Below, one piece after another: positions 24,049-32,560 of a DNA stretch of 64,000 nt. The stretch spans positions 57,926 through 121,925 of the IMG/VR virus record IMGVR_UViG_3300042309_002885; one strand, 5' to 3'. The DNA is from a virus. Below the pieces are notes generated by a model. That model ran no database searches and was not told the origin of the DNA. It saw only the letters and a program-made list of their open reading frames with translations. Positions within the stretch are counted from its first letter, which is position 1. Each line of letters begins with the position of its first letter. Made by a program: the position numbers and the translations under genes.

Positions 24049-25084
24049 TAACGATAGAGTAGGTGTTATTTCCGACCTTCATTTAGGTGTACATTCAAAC
24101 AGCCCCAATTGGCATGATATTGCTTTAAAGTGGGCGAAGTGGCAGTGTAGAGAGTTCAATAAACACAATATAGCAGATGTTATATTTTGTGGCGACTGGC
24201 ACCACAATAGAAATGAAATATCTGTTAGTACCTTACAAATATCGGCTGATATTTTAGACATTTTTAGTGAATTCAATATTTTTATTGTAGTGGGTAATCA
24301 TGATATTTTTTATAAACATCGCGTTGATGTAAATTCTCTATCTATTTTTAAAAACAGGCAAAATGTACATATAATTGATACTGTACAAACACTAACCTAT
24401 AATAACAAAAATATTACCTTATGTCCATGGAATACCCAGATTGATGATATACCTCAAAGCGATGTAATATTCGGGCACTTTGAAATCGAGACATTTAAAA
24501 TGAACGCATTCAGGGTATGCGATCACGGTCTAAAAGTTAGTTCGCTTCTACGCAAAAGTCCGCTAATTGTTTCAGGCCACTTTCATACAAGACATGAAAA
24601 AACATATCAAGCAGGTACTATTCTATATGTAGGTAATCCATTTGAAATGGATTTCGGTGACATGGACAATGAGAAAGGATACTATATATTAGATCTTTCA
24701 ACACTAGAATATGAATTTTTTATTAATGCTATCTCTCCTAAACACAAAAAAACAACACTAGACAATCTTGTAAAGCATGGTAATATTACTCAAGAAGTTA
24801 AAGACCTCTTCAAAAACAATATTGTAAAACTTAGTATCGATCGAAATATTTCACCCGAAGATCTTAATTACCTAACAGCAAAACTCAATGCACTCGGACC
24901 TGAAGCACTACAATTAGACTACGACATAACACAACGTAAAGAAGTATCACACAACGTAGATAAAGATCTATCCGGTATCGATATGTTACAAGCAATAGAG
25001 GAATTTATTAATCTAATTGATGTTAGCAATAAAGCTAGAGTTTTAAACTACACTATTGACTTGTATAGGCGATGCTCCATATGA
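24038..25084 (+). CDS. 47: Recombination nuclease subunit gp47 (SbcD/Mre11-like)
   Basis: The start at 24038 (MKINNDRVGV) is preferred over 23993. The 348-residue protein holds VGVISDLHLGVH (D.H), VIFCGDWHHNRN (GDWHH), FIVVGNHDIFY (GNHD) and IVSGHFHTRHE (GHFH), the calcineurin-like metallophosphoesterase motifs that bind two metals. GTILYVGNPFEMDFGD closes the domain. With gp46 it forms the Mre11-Rad50-type end-processing complex. The stop overlaps the gp46 start as ATGA. Confidence 0.92.
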   Translation: MKINNDRVGVISDLHLGVHSNSPNWHDIALKWAKWQCREFNKHNIADVIFCGDWHHNRNEISVSTLQISADILDIFSEFNIFIVVGNHDIFYKHRVDVNSLSIFKNRQNVHIIDTVQTLTYNNKNITLCPWNTQIDDIPQSDVIFGHFEIETFKMNAFRVCDHGLKVSSLLRKSPLIVSGHFHTRHEKTYQAGTILYVGNPFEMDFGDMDNEKGYYILDLSTLEYEFFINAISPKHKKTTLDNLVKHGNITQEVKDLFKNNIVKLSIDRNISPEDLNYLTAKLNALGPEALQLDYDITQRKEVSHNVDKDLSGIDMLQAIEEFINLIDVSNKARVLNYTIDLYRRCSI

Positions 25085-26886
25085 AAAAAGTAACATTTAC
25101 AAAAATTACTATTCAAAACTTTCTCTCTATTGGCGAAGACCCAGTAATTGTTAACTTTAGAGAAGGTCTACATATTATAACAGGCCGCAATCTTGATAAG
25201 CCAGATCGGCAAAACGCTGTTGGTAAGTCTACAGTCGCTGATGCTATATATTTTGCAATATTCGGTGAGACCTTGAGAGAACTCAAAAAAGAACTTATAC
25301 TGAACAATATAACAGGAGGTAAAACAAATGTAACGCTTGAGTTTGAAGTAGACTCACCCAAAGGTAGAAATAAGTTCATTATTCAACGTACTCTAAACCC
25401 AACCAAAGCCTCTATCTTTAAGGACGGTGTAGATAAAACAAGAGACAGCATCGCAAACACTACAAAATATATATGTGAAGTACTAAGTGCGACGCCAGCA
25501 ATGTTTCAAAATTGCGTTATTATGACTGTAAACAGCGCAACACCATTTATGGCAAAAAGTAAAGTGGATAAACGAAAGTTTATCGAAGATATATTTGGTA
25601 TGGAGGTTTTTGGTAAGATGCTCTCCGCACTAAGACAGGAATATAATGATGTCAAACGAAACCACGAAATTCAAATAACAAAACTTGAAGAAGTAGACCG
25701 TAATATTCTTAATCTCAAAGATCAGAAAGATAAGGCTTTAGCGCGCCGTGAAGAAAAAAAGAAGCTCTATCAAGAGAGGTATGAATCAAATAGCTGCGAA
25801 GTGCAAGAATTAACTATTAAACTTGATAATATGAGTGAGTTAGAGAGCATAGAAAGTGTTAGAGCAGAAATTGCTAAATATGAGACTCATATTGTTGATT
25901 GTGATGATAAAATTAACACACTAATTGAATCAAGCGGTAATACAAAAACGGAACTTTTATTTAAAAAGGAACAATACAAAAAAATAGGTACGGGTGAGGA
26001 TAAGTGTCCTGTTTGCTTGCGCAAAATTCACGAACATGACCGTGAGGTTTTTGATGCAGAAAAAAATAAACTTAAAGAGACAATCCACAACTTAGCAGAT
26101 AGTGTTCAAGACTTAGCCAATAAAACACTTAAAATAAAAAGTGTTAAAGAAAAAGTAAAGCAAGCCATTAGTATAAAGACAAGTCAGTTAAATGATTTAA
26201 ATATTAAACAACGTGACAAAAAAAATATTAATGAAAGAATTATTCAATTAAATAAATGGCAAGATGAGCTCGTTATAGATCTTGACTCTATTAATTTTGA
26301 AACAACGGAGTATGATGAACTAATTAACGAAACAACACAACGATATAATAACCTACAAAAGGAAACAGAAAATATATCGGAAGAACTTGACAAAATGAAT
26401 GTAGTAAAATACATCGTAAGTGAAGAAGGTATTAAATCATTTATTGTCAATAAACTTCTTGAACTTTTAAACAATAGACTGTATTACTATTTACGAAAGC
26501 TAGACTCTAATTCTATATGCACATTTGATGAATATTTCGAAGAGCAAATTGTTAACGAAAAAAACAAAATATGCTCCTATTTTAACTTTTCGGGTGCTGA
26601 GCGTAAATCAATTGATTTAGCGTGTCTGTTTACCTTTTCGGATTTGAGAAGAATGCAGGGTGGTGTAAGTTATAACATAGCTATATATGATGAGCTTTTC
26701 GATTCATCGTTTGACGAAAAGGGCATAGAGCTAATTACAGAAATCCTACACGAGCGTGTTACAACACTTAACGAATGCTCGATAGTCATAACTCATAGAA
26801 AAGAATCGCATAAGGCTATAACTGGAGATGTTATTTTCCTCGAAAAGGAAAACGGCATAACACGCCAGGTTGATTATATTGAATAA
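25081..26886 (+). CDS. 46: Recombination nuclease subunit gp46 (SbcC/Rad50-like)
   Basis: The start is at 25081 (MKKVTFTKI). The 601-residue protein has an N-terminal ABC-ATPase half with IITGRNLDKP...QNAVGKSTVADAI (Walker A at about 39-50), two long charged coiled-coil arms (about 200-480) and DKCPVCLRKIHEHD, the CPxC zinc hook (Cys309, Cys312), between them. The C-terminal half has FSGAERKSIDLAC (signature motif), IAIYDELFDSSFD (Walker B) and VITHRKES. Together with gp47 it resects DNA ends for recombination. Confidence 0.92.
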   Translation: MKKVTFTKITIQNFLSIGEDPVIVNFREGLHIITGRNLDKPDRQNAVGKSTVADAIYFAIFGETLRELKKELILNNITGGKTNVTLEFEVDSPKGRNKFIIQRTLNPTKASIFKDGVDKTRDSIANTTKYICEVLSATPAMFQNCVIMTVNSATPFMAKSKVDKRKFIEDIFGMEVFGKMLSALRQEYNDVKRNHEIQITKLEEVDRNILNLKDQKDKALARREEKKKLYQERYESNSCEVQELTIKLDNMSELESIESVRAEIAKYETHIVDCDDKINTLIESSGNTKTELLFKKEQYKKIGTGEDKCPVCLRKIHEHDREVFDAEKNKLKETIHNLADSVQDLANKTLKIKSVKEKVKQAISIKTSQLNDLNIKQRDKKNINERIIQLNKWQDELVIDLDSINFETTEYDELINETTQRYNNLQKETENISEELDKMNVVKYIVSEEGIKSFIVNKLLELLNNRLYYYLRKLDSNSICTFDEYFEEQIVNEKNKICSYFNFSGAERKSIDLACLFTFSDLRRMQGGVSYNIAIYDELFDSSFDEKGIELITEILHERVTTLNECSIVITHRKESHKAITGDVIFLEKENGITRQVDYIE

Positions 26887-26897
26887 TTAGATATATA
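26870..26897 (+). promoter_or_regulatory. Sigma70-like promoter for the GT-B glycosyltransferase gene
   Basis: TTGATT (26870-26875), 16-base spacer, TATATA (26892-26897), then 12 bases to the ATG at 26910. It predicts a leader of about 6 bases. The -10 region is very AT-rich, so the exact box is uncertain. Confidence 0.45.
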
Positions 26898-26909
26898 TAA
26901 AATAATCTT

Positions 26910-28121
26910 ATGATTGTCTCTCCTTTCGCAAATCCATTTCCTGCACCTATTCCTGAATTTTTACCTACACCAACCATAAATCAGGTACACACACCAGAGC
27001 AACCTAGAGAGTTATCACTTCCAAGATATATAAACTATTTAGCTGATTATTCTGGATGCGGATTTTGGAGAATAATATGGCCTGAAATGCATATAAATTC
27101 TTCGGGACTGGGTTGCTCGACATCATTAACAGCAATGGTATTTGATCCGAGATGGTATACTGGAGTTAAGTGCGTTAAAGTTCAGCGACAGGCTTCCTCT
27201 GATCAGAGGGAGTTTATTAAACATCTTAAAAATATTCAACGCGATCATAATTTTAAATTAATCTACGAAGTAGATGATGTTGTATTTAGAGAAGAAATAC
27301 CCGATTATAATAAATTCAAGTTTGCATTTGATAACGATGAGATTCGAAATAATTGTATAGAAATTATGAACATGTGTGACGAAATAACCGTTACATGTGA
27401 CTATATGCGCAAACTATATCAGGAAAAGACAGGTAAAAGAGAGGTTACTGTTATACCTAACTTTGTTCCATATAGCTGGATGGGTCATCTATACAACAAG
27501 AATCAAATTTACTCGAACTATGATAAACACAAGCGCAAACCGCGTATTTTATATACAGGGTCAGGTGCTCACTATGATGTAGATAATAAAAATAACGGTA
27601 TAGATGATTTCTCTCACGTACTTGAAGCAGTTATACAAACAATTGATGTATATCAGTGGGTATTCGTCGGTTCGTTTCCTCCTAGATTGGCGGAGTATGT
27701 TAAAAATAAGAAGATAGAATTTCACCCCTGGCAGACGATATCAGATTACCCCAAATTTATTACCGGTCTAAATGCCCAGGCAATGGTTGCGCCTCTCTTT
27801 AATAACAATTTTAATAAATCAAAATCAGATATTAAATATATTGAAGCTTGTGTACTAGGGCTCCCGTGTCTTGTACAGGATATGGAGACGTACCAAGACG
27901 CACCTTCATTCTTAAAATTCACAACAGGTGAGGATCTCAAAAACAAGCTCGGGGAGATATGTAAAAACAAATCACAATACTATCGTAATGTGGAAAAATA
28001 TAGAGAAATTGGCTCTCGTAGATTTTTAGAATTGCCTGAAAATATAGGGTGTCATATAGAAGCTCTCAATACACCATATGGTTCTCCTAATAGGAAGTAT
28101 CTTAAAAGATGGAACCCTTGA
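26910..28121 (+). CDS. GT-B glycosyltransferase (group 1/GT4-like)
   Basis: A 403-residue protein. It has FKLIYEVDDVVFREEIPDY (a DDV motif as in group 1 enzymes), DEITVTCDYMRKLYQ, VTVIPNFVPYSWMG, RILYTGSGAHYD and KSKSDIKYIEACVLGLPCLVQD. The last corresponds to the E-x7-E donor-binding region. The N-terminal 45 residues are Pro-rich (FANPFPAPIPEFLPTP). It lies alone between gp46 and gp43 with its own promoter, far from the glycan operon, which suggests earlier expression. Its acceptor might be DNA, a sugar or a protein. Confidence 0.75.
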   Translation: MIVSPFANPFPAPIPEFLPTPTINQVHTPEQPRELSLPRYINYLADYSGCGFWRIIWPEMHINSSGLGCSTSLTAMVFDPRWYTGVKCVKVQRQASSDQREFIKHLKNIQRDHNFKLIYEVDDVVFREEIPDYNKFKFAFDNDEIRNNCIEIMNMCDEITVTCDYMRKLYQEKTGKREVTVIPNFVPYSWMGHLYNKNQIYSNYDKHKRKPRILYTGSGAHYDVDNKNNGIDDFSHVLEAVIQTIDVYQWVFVGSFPPRLAEYVKNKKIEFHPWQTISDYPKFITGLNAQAMVAPLFNNNFNKSKSDIKYIEACVLGLPCLVQDMETYQDAPSFLKFTTGEDLKNKLGEICKNKSQYYRNVEKYREIGSRRFLELPENIGCHIEALNTPYGSPNRKYLKRWNP

Positions 28122-28146
28122 TATAGCTTAGTAGCTATATTATAAT
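28118..28146 (+). promoter_or_regulatory. Near-consensus sigma70 promoter with hairpin, upstream of gene 43
   Basis: TTGATA (28118-28123), 17-base spacer and TATAAT (28141-28146) predict a start at 28153, the A of the second ATG of gene 43. The spacer holds a perfect 8-bp inverted repeat, ATATAGCT-TAGT-AGCTATAT (28121-28140). Transcripts from upstream would carry this hairpin next to the ribosome site, where T4 gp43 binds its own mRNA. Confidence 0.65.
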
Positions 28147-30720
28147 ATGTATATGTCATATCGTAATTGCGTATACAATAGCCGTACACAATCTGTATGT
28201 TTGTTTACTTGGGATAATGATGGCAAGAGAGTTAAATATGATGTTAGTGTACTCCCATATCTTTATACTGAGGATAATAGCGGCGATAAAAAGACTATAT
28301 ATGGCACGAAAGCAAAAAAAAGGGTGTTTAATAACACCTACGAGCGAAATAAATTTATACAAACCTCCGGCACAAGGCGACTTTACGAAAATATACCAGC
28401 TGTGCAGCAATATTTACTCGATACTTTTTGGAGAGAGAACGAAGATGTTAAATTTATTAAAAATGAGCTCAAGGTAACCTTTTTAGATATTGAGACCTAT
28501 TCTGTTGATTCGTTTCCAGATATTAATAACCCCGAGCATACCGTAAACGTAATAACATGCTATGATAATTTCTCTAAAAAGTTTCATACATTTGGGTTAA
28601 AGGATTATACTACTAGTAAGGAAAATGTTATATATTATCGCTGCAAGAACGAACGCGATTTATTCATCAAATTTATTGATTATATTGAAAAGGATTACCC
28701 TGATGTTCTTTCTGGCTGGAACTCAGAGTTTTTTGATATACCGTATATTATAAACAGATGTGAACGCTTACTCGGTGATGAGTATGTCAAGCGTCTATCG
28801 CCTCTCGGTAATGTTTACTATCGCGAGGTAATTGGTAAATTCGGCAAGCAGCAAAAACGATATTACATTGATGGTATAGCGTGTATTGACTACTTGGACA
28901 TTTATAGACGATTTTGCTTAAAGTTACGTGAATCGTATAAACTCGACGCTATAGGCGAGATTGAGCTTGGTGAAAGAAAGATAGATTATGGAGATATGAA
29001 TCTATCGTCTCTAGCAGATACTGATTGGAGCCTATTTGTTGATTACAACATACAAGACGTAAACCTTATTGTAAAATTAGAAGAGAAGTTGCAATATGTT
29101 GCGCTATTGCGAATGCTTTCATATGTAGGTCTAACTACTCTCGAGGGCGCAATGGGAACCATCTCCGTAATTAACGGTGCGCTAGTTATACGAGCAAGAA
29201 AACGTAATGAGCTTATGTCTACGTTTGTTCGAACAGCGACTGATGGCAAAAACCCTGGAGCGTATGTCGCGGAACCGAAATCAGGCTTTAAGACAAATAT
29301 TGTCTCGTTTGATGCAAACTCCCTCTATCCGAATGTAATGATCTCGCTTAACCTATCCCCTGAAACAAAGATAGGGCGCGTGGAGCGTACACACACTGGT
29401 AATGTTAACATTTACCATACAAGCGGTAAATGTATAGAGCTTACACCAGAAAAATTTAATAATTTTATTACAAGTGAAGAATGCTCTGTTACTAAAGCAG
29501 GGTTTTTATTCTCACAAAAAAAGAAAGGTATAATACCCGAGTTTCTTGATTACTACTACAACGAGCGAGTTAAGGTTCGTGAGACCCTTTTTAATCTTAA
29601 AAAAGCAATCCTAGCTATATCAAAGGATAGCGCAGAATATACAGAACTAAAGTATGAAATAGAACGGTTAAATACTAAGCAGATGGTAATCAAGATTCTT
29701 ATCAATTCTGCTTATGGTTATATGGGCAACAAACAAGCACCCATTGGTGATGATGATATTGCCTCATCTGTCACCCTTACAGGTCAGGCTATTATTAAGC
29801 AAGCAGGTAGCTTGTTGCAGAAATATTTAAGTGAAAACTTCAATATTACTGATACCGTCACACTTGATGATAGCTGGGTGTACTCTGATACCGATAGTTG
29901 CTACTTTTCGCTAGGCTGTATATCCGATGTACTACCTATTAAGACAGGTGACAACATTTCAGATAAGTTTTATAATGAGGTGGAGCAGATTGAGAAATTT
30001 CTCAACACCGAGATTGCTATTTGGGCAAAAAAACAACTTAGGACAAAAGATAGTAGATTTGTATTTAAGCGAGAGTGTATAGCAGATGTAGGGCTGTTTT
30101 TACAAAAAAAACGATACGTAATGCGAGTGTTAGACGATGAAGGCATAAAAACATCCAAATTTAAATACACAGGCGTAGAGGTTGTACGTACCTCCATGCC
30201 AAACGCTGTTAAGCCATATGCTAAAAAAATTATTGAAACAATGTTGCTTACACAGTCGCTTAGCGAGACAAATAACGTTCTCAAAGAGACTTATGAAATA
30301 TTTAAAACTCTATCAATCGAAGACATTGCGTTCGTAATGGGATTGAAGGGTTATGATAAATACGCGAGTAAGTGTAATGAGTTTAATATTGCAAAAGGTA
30401 CACCTATTCACGTTAAAGCTGCCTATATTCATAACACTATTAATAAAAAAATAGGCATTAATAAACAGCACGAAGATCTAACTACAGGTGATAAAATTAG
30501 ATTCGTATATGTACAACAACCTAACAAATATAGAGTTGAAGTTGTTGGGTTTAAGTACAACATGCCAAACGAGTATAATGATTTATTTAAAGTTGATTAT
30601 GAAAAAATGTTTGAAAAGATATTGTTCAATTCTATTGAGCGGTTTTATGAAAAGGTGAACTGGCAAATACGTAAACCCACCGAAAGTGTGCAAACGGAAC
30701 TCTTTGATCTATTTAGTTGA
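28147..30720 (+). CDS. 43: DNA polymerase gp43 (family B)
   Basis: An 857-residue protein. The exonuclease motifs are FLDIETYS (114-117 DIET), LSGWNSEFFDIPYI and YNIQDVNLI. The polymerase motifs are FDANSLYPNVM (about 389), KILINSAYGYMGN and YSDTDSCYF (about 579), followed by KKRYVMRV. The end, TELFDLFS, resembles the clamp-binding tail of T4 gp43. It is slightly shorter than T4 gp43 (898 aa). There are two candidate starts, 28147 and 28153; the promoter position favours 28153. Confidence 0.95.
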   Translation: MYMSYRNCVYNSRTQSVCLFTWDNDGKRVKYDVSVLPYLYTEDNSGDKKTIYGTKAKKRVFNNTYERNKFIQTSGTRRLYENIPAVQQYLLDTFWRENEDVKFIKNELKVTFLDIETYSVDSFPDINNPEHTVNVITCYDNFSKKFHTFGLKDYTTSKENVIYYRCKNERDLFIKFIDYIEKDYPDVLSGWNSEFFDIPYIINRCERLLGDEYVKRLSPLGNVYYREVIGKFGKQQKRYYIDGIACIDYLDIYRRFCLKLRESYKLDAIGEIELGERKIDYGDMNLSSLADTDWSLFVDYNIQDVNLIVKLEEKLQYVALLRMLSYVGLTTLEGAMGTISVINGALVIRARKRNELMSTFVRTATDGKNPGAYVAEPKSGFKTNIVSFDANSLYPNVMISLNLSPETKIGRVERTHTGNVNIYHTSGKCIELTPEKFNNFITSEECSVTKAGFLFSQKKKGIIPEFLDYYYNERVKVRETLFNLKKAILAISKDSAEYTELKYEIERLNTKQMVIKILINSAYGYMGNKQAPIGDDDIASSVTLTGQAIIKQAGSLLQKYLSENFNITDTVTLDDSWVYSDTDSCYFSLGCISDVLPIKTGDNISDKFYNEVEQIEKFLNTEIAIWAKKQLRTKDSRFVFKRECIADVGLFLQKKRYVMRVLDDEGIKTSKFKYTGVEVVRTSMPNAVKPYAKKIIETMLLTQSLSETNNVLKETYEIFKTLSIEDIAFVMGLKGYDKYASKCNEFNIAKGTPIHVKAAYIHNTINKKIGINKQHEDLTTGDKIRFVYVQQPNKYRVEVVGFKYNMPNEYNDLFKVDYEKMFEKILFNSIERFYEKVNWQIRKPTESVQTELFDLFS

Positions 30721-30745
30721 TTTTTACAAACCATTAGCATATATA
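30717..30745 (+). promoter_or_regulatory. Sigma70-like promoter for the small gene at 30750
   Basis: TTGATT (30717-30722), 17-base spacer, TATATA (30740-30745), then 4 bases to the ATG at 30750 (10 bases to an in-frame ATG at 30756). The predicted start is near 30752. Confidence 0.6.
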
Positions 30746-30749
30746 CTAC

Positions 30750-30983
30750 ATGCAAATGGAATACTTAGATAAGCCAGCCCTTGATAACACGCCTAAAGCA
30801 CATCCCGCGTATTGGCGTGGTAAGGCTGCAGGTATTTCCGAGACACTAAAAATCGTATCAGATATAATGATGGGAAAAGATAACGGATCAGGATACAATA
30901 ATAATAAAGATATTGAACTCATGAGACAGTCTCTTTTAGTTTGGCGTGACGAGTTAGATAAAATTACCCAATCTAAAAAATAA
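30750..30983 (+). CDS. Small protein of unknown function after gene 43
   Basis: A 77-residue protein, MQMEYLDKPALDNTPKAHP..., with AYWRGKAAGISETLKIVSDIMMGK and a helical C-terminus (IELMRQSLLVWRDELDKI). It is strongly helical and soluble. An in-frame ATG at 30756 is a slightly better start by promoter position. It lies between two promoters, so it is probably transcribed alone or from gene 43 read-through. No family recognised. Confidence 0.55.
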   Translation: MQMEYLDKPALDNTPKAHPAYWRGKAAGISETLKIVSDIMMGKDNGSGYNNNKDIELMRQSLLVWRDELDKITQSKK

Positions 30984-30986
30984 TAA

Positions 30987-31014
30987 TTGACATTTTAAAT
31001 ATCTTTTATATATA
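30987..31014 (+). promoter_or_regulatory. Sigma70-like promoter (TTGACA) for the gene at 31020
   Basis: A consensus -35 box TTGACA (30987-30992), 16-base spacer and TATATA (31009-31014). The ATG is at 31020, so the mRNA would again be leaderless. Confidence 0.65.
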
Positions 31015-31019
31015 TTTAT

Positions 31020-31367
31020 ATGCAAGAAAAAATAGTAACAATTATTGATCATATCGGTCGTACCGTCGTAGGAGCAGAAATCGCTAATAGCGATACACAT
31101 CTGACTCTTAACAACCCTGTAATAATACACGTACAGCCTAACCAGCAAACAGGTCAAATTCAGGTGCAATCCTTTCCTTATATCTTTATGGAATTTTTAA
31201 ATAAAGAATCGCGAGCATCTAACCACTGGACGTTCAATAAACAAAATATAGTAGTGTCAACTGTAACCTTGGATGAAAAAATTATCGCGCAATACAATGC
31301 AATTAACACTCCTCCAGCTCAGCCAGCGGTAGAAACGGATCCAGAAGTAATAAGACTCTTTGATTGA
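31020..31367 (+). CDS. Conserved phage protein of unknown function (beta-rich, Sm-like N-terminus)
   Basis: A 115-residue protein. KIVTIIDHIGRTVVGAEIANSD is followed by HLTLNNPVIIHVQPNQQTGQIQVQSFPYIFMEFL and WTFNKQNIVVSTVTLDEKIIAQYNAI. This pattern (D..GR.V.G, L.L..P..I.VQP...G..QVQ..P..F.EF, F.K..IV.S.V.LD..I..QY) recurs in marine T4-like phages. It resembles an SH3/Sm-type barrel. Role unknown. It is followed by an intrinsic terminator and has its own promoter. Confidence 0.6.
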   Translation: MQEKIVTIIDHIGRTVVGAEIANSDTHLTLNNPVIIHVQPNQQTGQIQVQSFPYIFMEFLNKESRASNHWTFNKQNIVVSTVTLDEKIIAQYNAINTPPAQPAVETDPEVIRLFD

Positions 31368-31380
31368 TAGTTGCAAACTT

Positions 31381-31418
31381 AAAAAAGCCTATACCGTGCC
31401 GCGGTATAGGCTTTTTTT
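31381..31418 (+). terminator. Intrinsic terminator downstream of the gene at 31020
   Basis: A perfect 10-bp stem, GCCTATACCG (31387-31396) with CGGTATAGGC (31402-31411), a 5-base loop, a preceding A6 run and a following T7 run. The A and T runs make it work on either strand. It separates the small gene from uvsX. Confidence 0.9.
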
Positions 31419-31431
31419 ATATGCATTTACC

Positions 31432-31459
31432 TTGATTAATTACTAATATATTTCATAAT
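31432..31459 (+). promoter_or_regulatory. Sigma70-like promoter for uvsX
   Basis: TTGATT (31432-31437), 16-base spacer, CATAAT (31454-31459), then 6 bases to the ATG at 31466. The predicted transcription start is the A of the uvsX start codon. It lies directly after the intrinsic terminator. Confidence 0.6.
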
Positions 31460-31465
31460 CAACCT

Positions 31466-32560
31466 ATGGATAAAGATGTTCTAAGTGCTTTAAATGAAAT
31501 TGATGATGTAAATCCTTTCGCTACTTATTTGAGTGATAGTACGCTTAGCCGCGTTGGAGGATGGGTAGATACAGGTAGCTATGTTCTCAATGCTATTATC
31601 TCAGGTTCTATTCACGGTGGTATTCCAAAGGGTCGAGTTACTATGCTTGCCGGTGAATCCATGACAGGTAAATCATTATTTGTACAAAAGATTCTCGCTA
31701 AGGCTCAACAAGAAGGTCTTATACCAGTAATTTTTGATACTGAAAACGCTATTGATCCTGAAGGAGCTCAACGACTAGGTCTTGATATTAGTAAGGTAAA
31801 GTATGTGCCGTGTATCAGTATCGAACAAACGCGTAACGCTCTCTTTAAATTTCTTACATCTGTTAAAGAAAAGAAACTTGAGGGTAAGTTCATTGTTGCA
31901 ATCGACTCTTTAGGCAACCTTCAATCAGAGCTCGAGCTAGCTCGCATGGGAAAGGATAGTACCTCTGCAGATATGGGTACTAAAGCACGTGCAATGAAGT
32001 CACTAATGCAGACTTGTACCAATCTAGGTGCTGTAACTCAGACTACTATTCTTTGCACTAACCATGTTTATGACGATCCCTCTGCTATGTTTCCATCAAT
32101 TGAAAAACATATGCCAGGTGGTAAGGCATGTGTATATCTTCCATCAGTAACAGTTCAACTTGCACGTAAGCCGATGAAATCTGATGATGGTAAAACAACA
32201 GACGGTGAATTAGCTGTCGGTCAAAAATCTTATGCAGGTATTATTATTAGAGCTCTTACGCGTAAAAATAGATTTATTAAACAGTATCTCGAAGGCGAGA
32301 TGTACCTATCCTTTGCTAACGGACTGGATAGGTATTATGGCTTGCTCGATCTTGCGGTCGGTCTTGGTGTAGTTATTCAGAACGGATCGACATACGCTCT
32401 TGAAGATGGAACTAAGCTAGGGTATTATCGCAACTTTAGAAAGGACACCAAATTATGGGAAGAAATCATACTTCCCAAACTAGATGCGCGTATCAAAAAA
32501 GAGTGGTCCTACAGCAATCTCGAAGAAGAGACACCAGAAGAAATAAACGATGAAGCGTAA
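31466..32560 (+). CDS. uvsX: RecA-like recombinase UvsX
   Basis: A 364-residue protein. GRVTMLAGESMTGKSLFVQKI holds Walker A (GESMTGKS, residues 63-70). PVIFDTENAIDPEGAQRLGLD is the MAW-type region, FIVAIDSLGNLQSELEL is Walker B, and TNHVYDDPSAMFPSIEKHMPGGKA is loop L2. These are the UvsX hallmarks. It catalyses strand exchange in T4-type recombination-dependent replication, with UvsY, gp32 and UvsW, all present here. Its end overlaps queC by 11 bases. Confidence 0.93.
   Translation: MDKDVLSALNEIDDVNPFATYLSDSTLSRVGGWVDTGSYVLNAIISGSIHGGIPKGRVTMLAGESMTGKSLFVQKILAKAQQEGLIPVIFDTENAIDPEGAQRLGLDISKVKYVPCISIEQTRNALFKFLTSVKEKKLEGKFIVAIDSLGNLQSELELARMGKDSTSADMGTKARAMKSLMQTCTNLGAVTQTTILCTNHVYDDPSAMFPSIEKHMPGGKACVYLPSVTVQLARKPMKSDDGKTTDGELAVGQKSYAGIIIRALTRKNRFIKQYLEGEMYLSFANGLDRYYGLLDLAVGLGVVIQNGSTYALEDGTKLGYYRNFRKDTKLWEEIILPKLDARIKKEWSYSNLEEETPEEINDEA

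Noticed and set aside
28217-28477. + strand open frame overlapping the start of gene 43
   Set aside because: It lies within gene 43 in another frame, with no family features.
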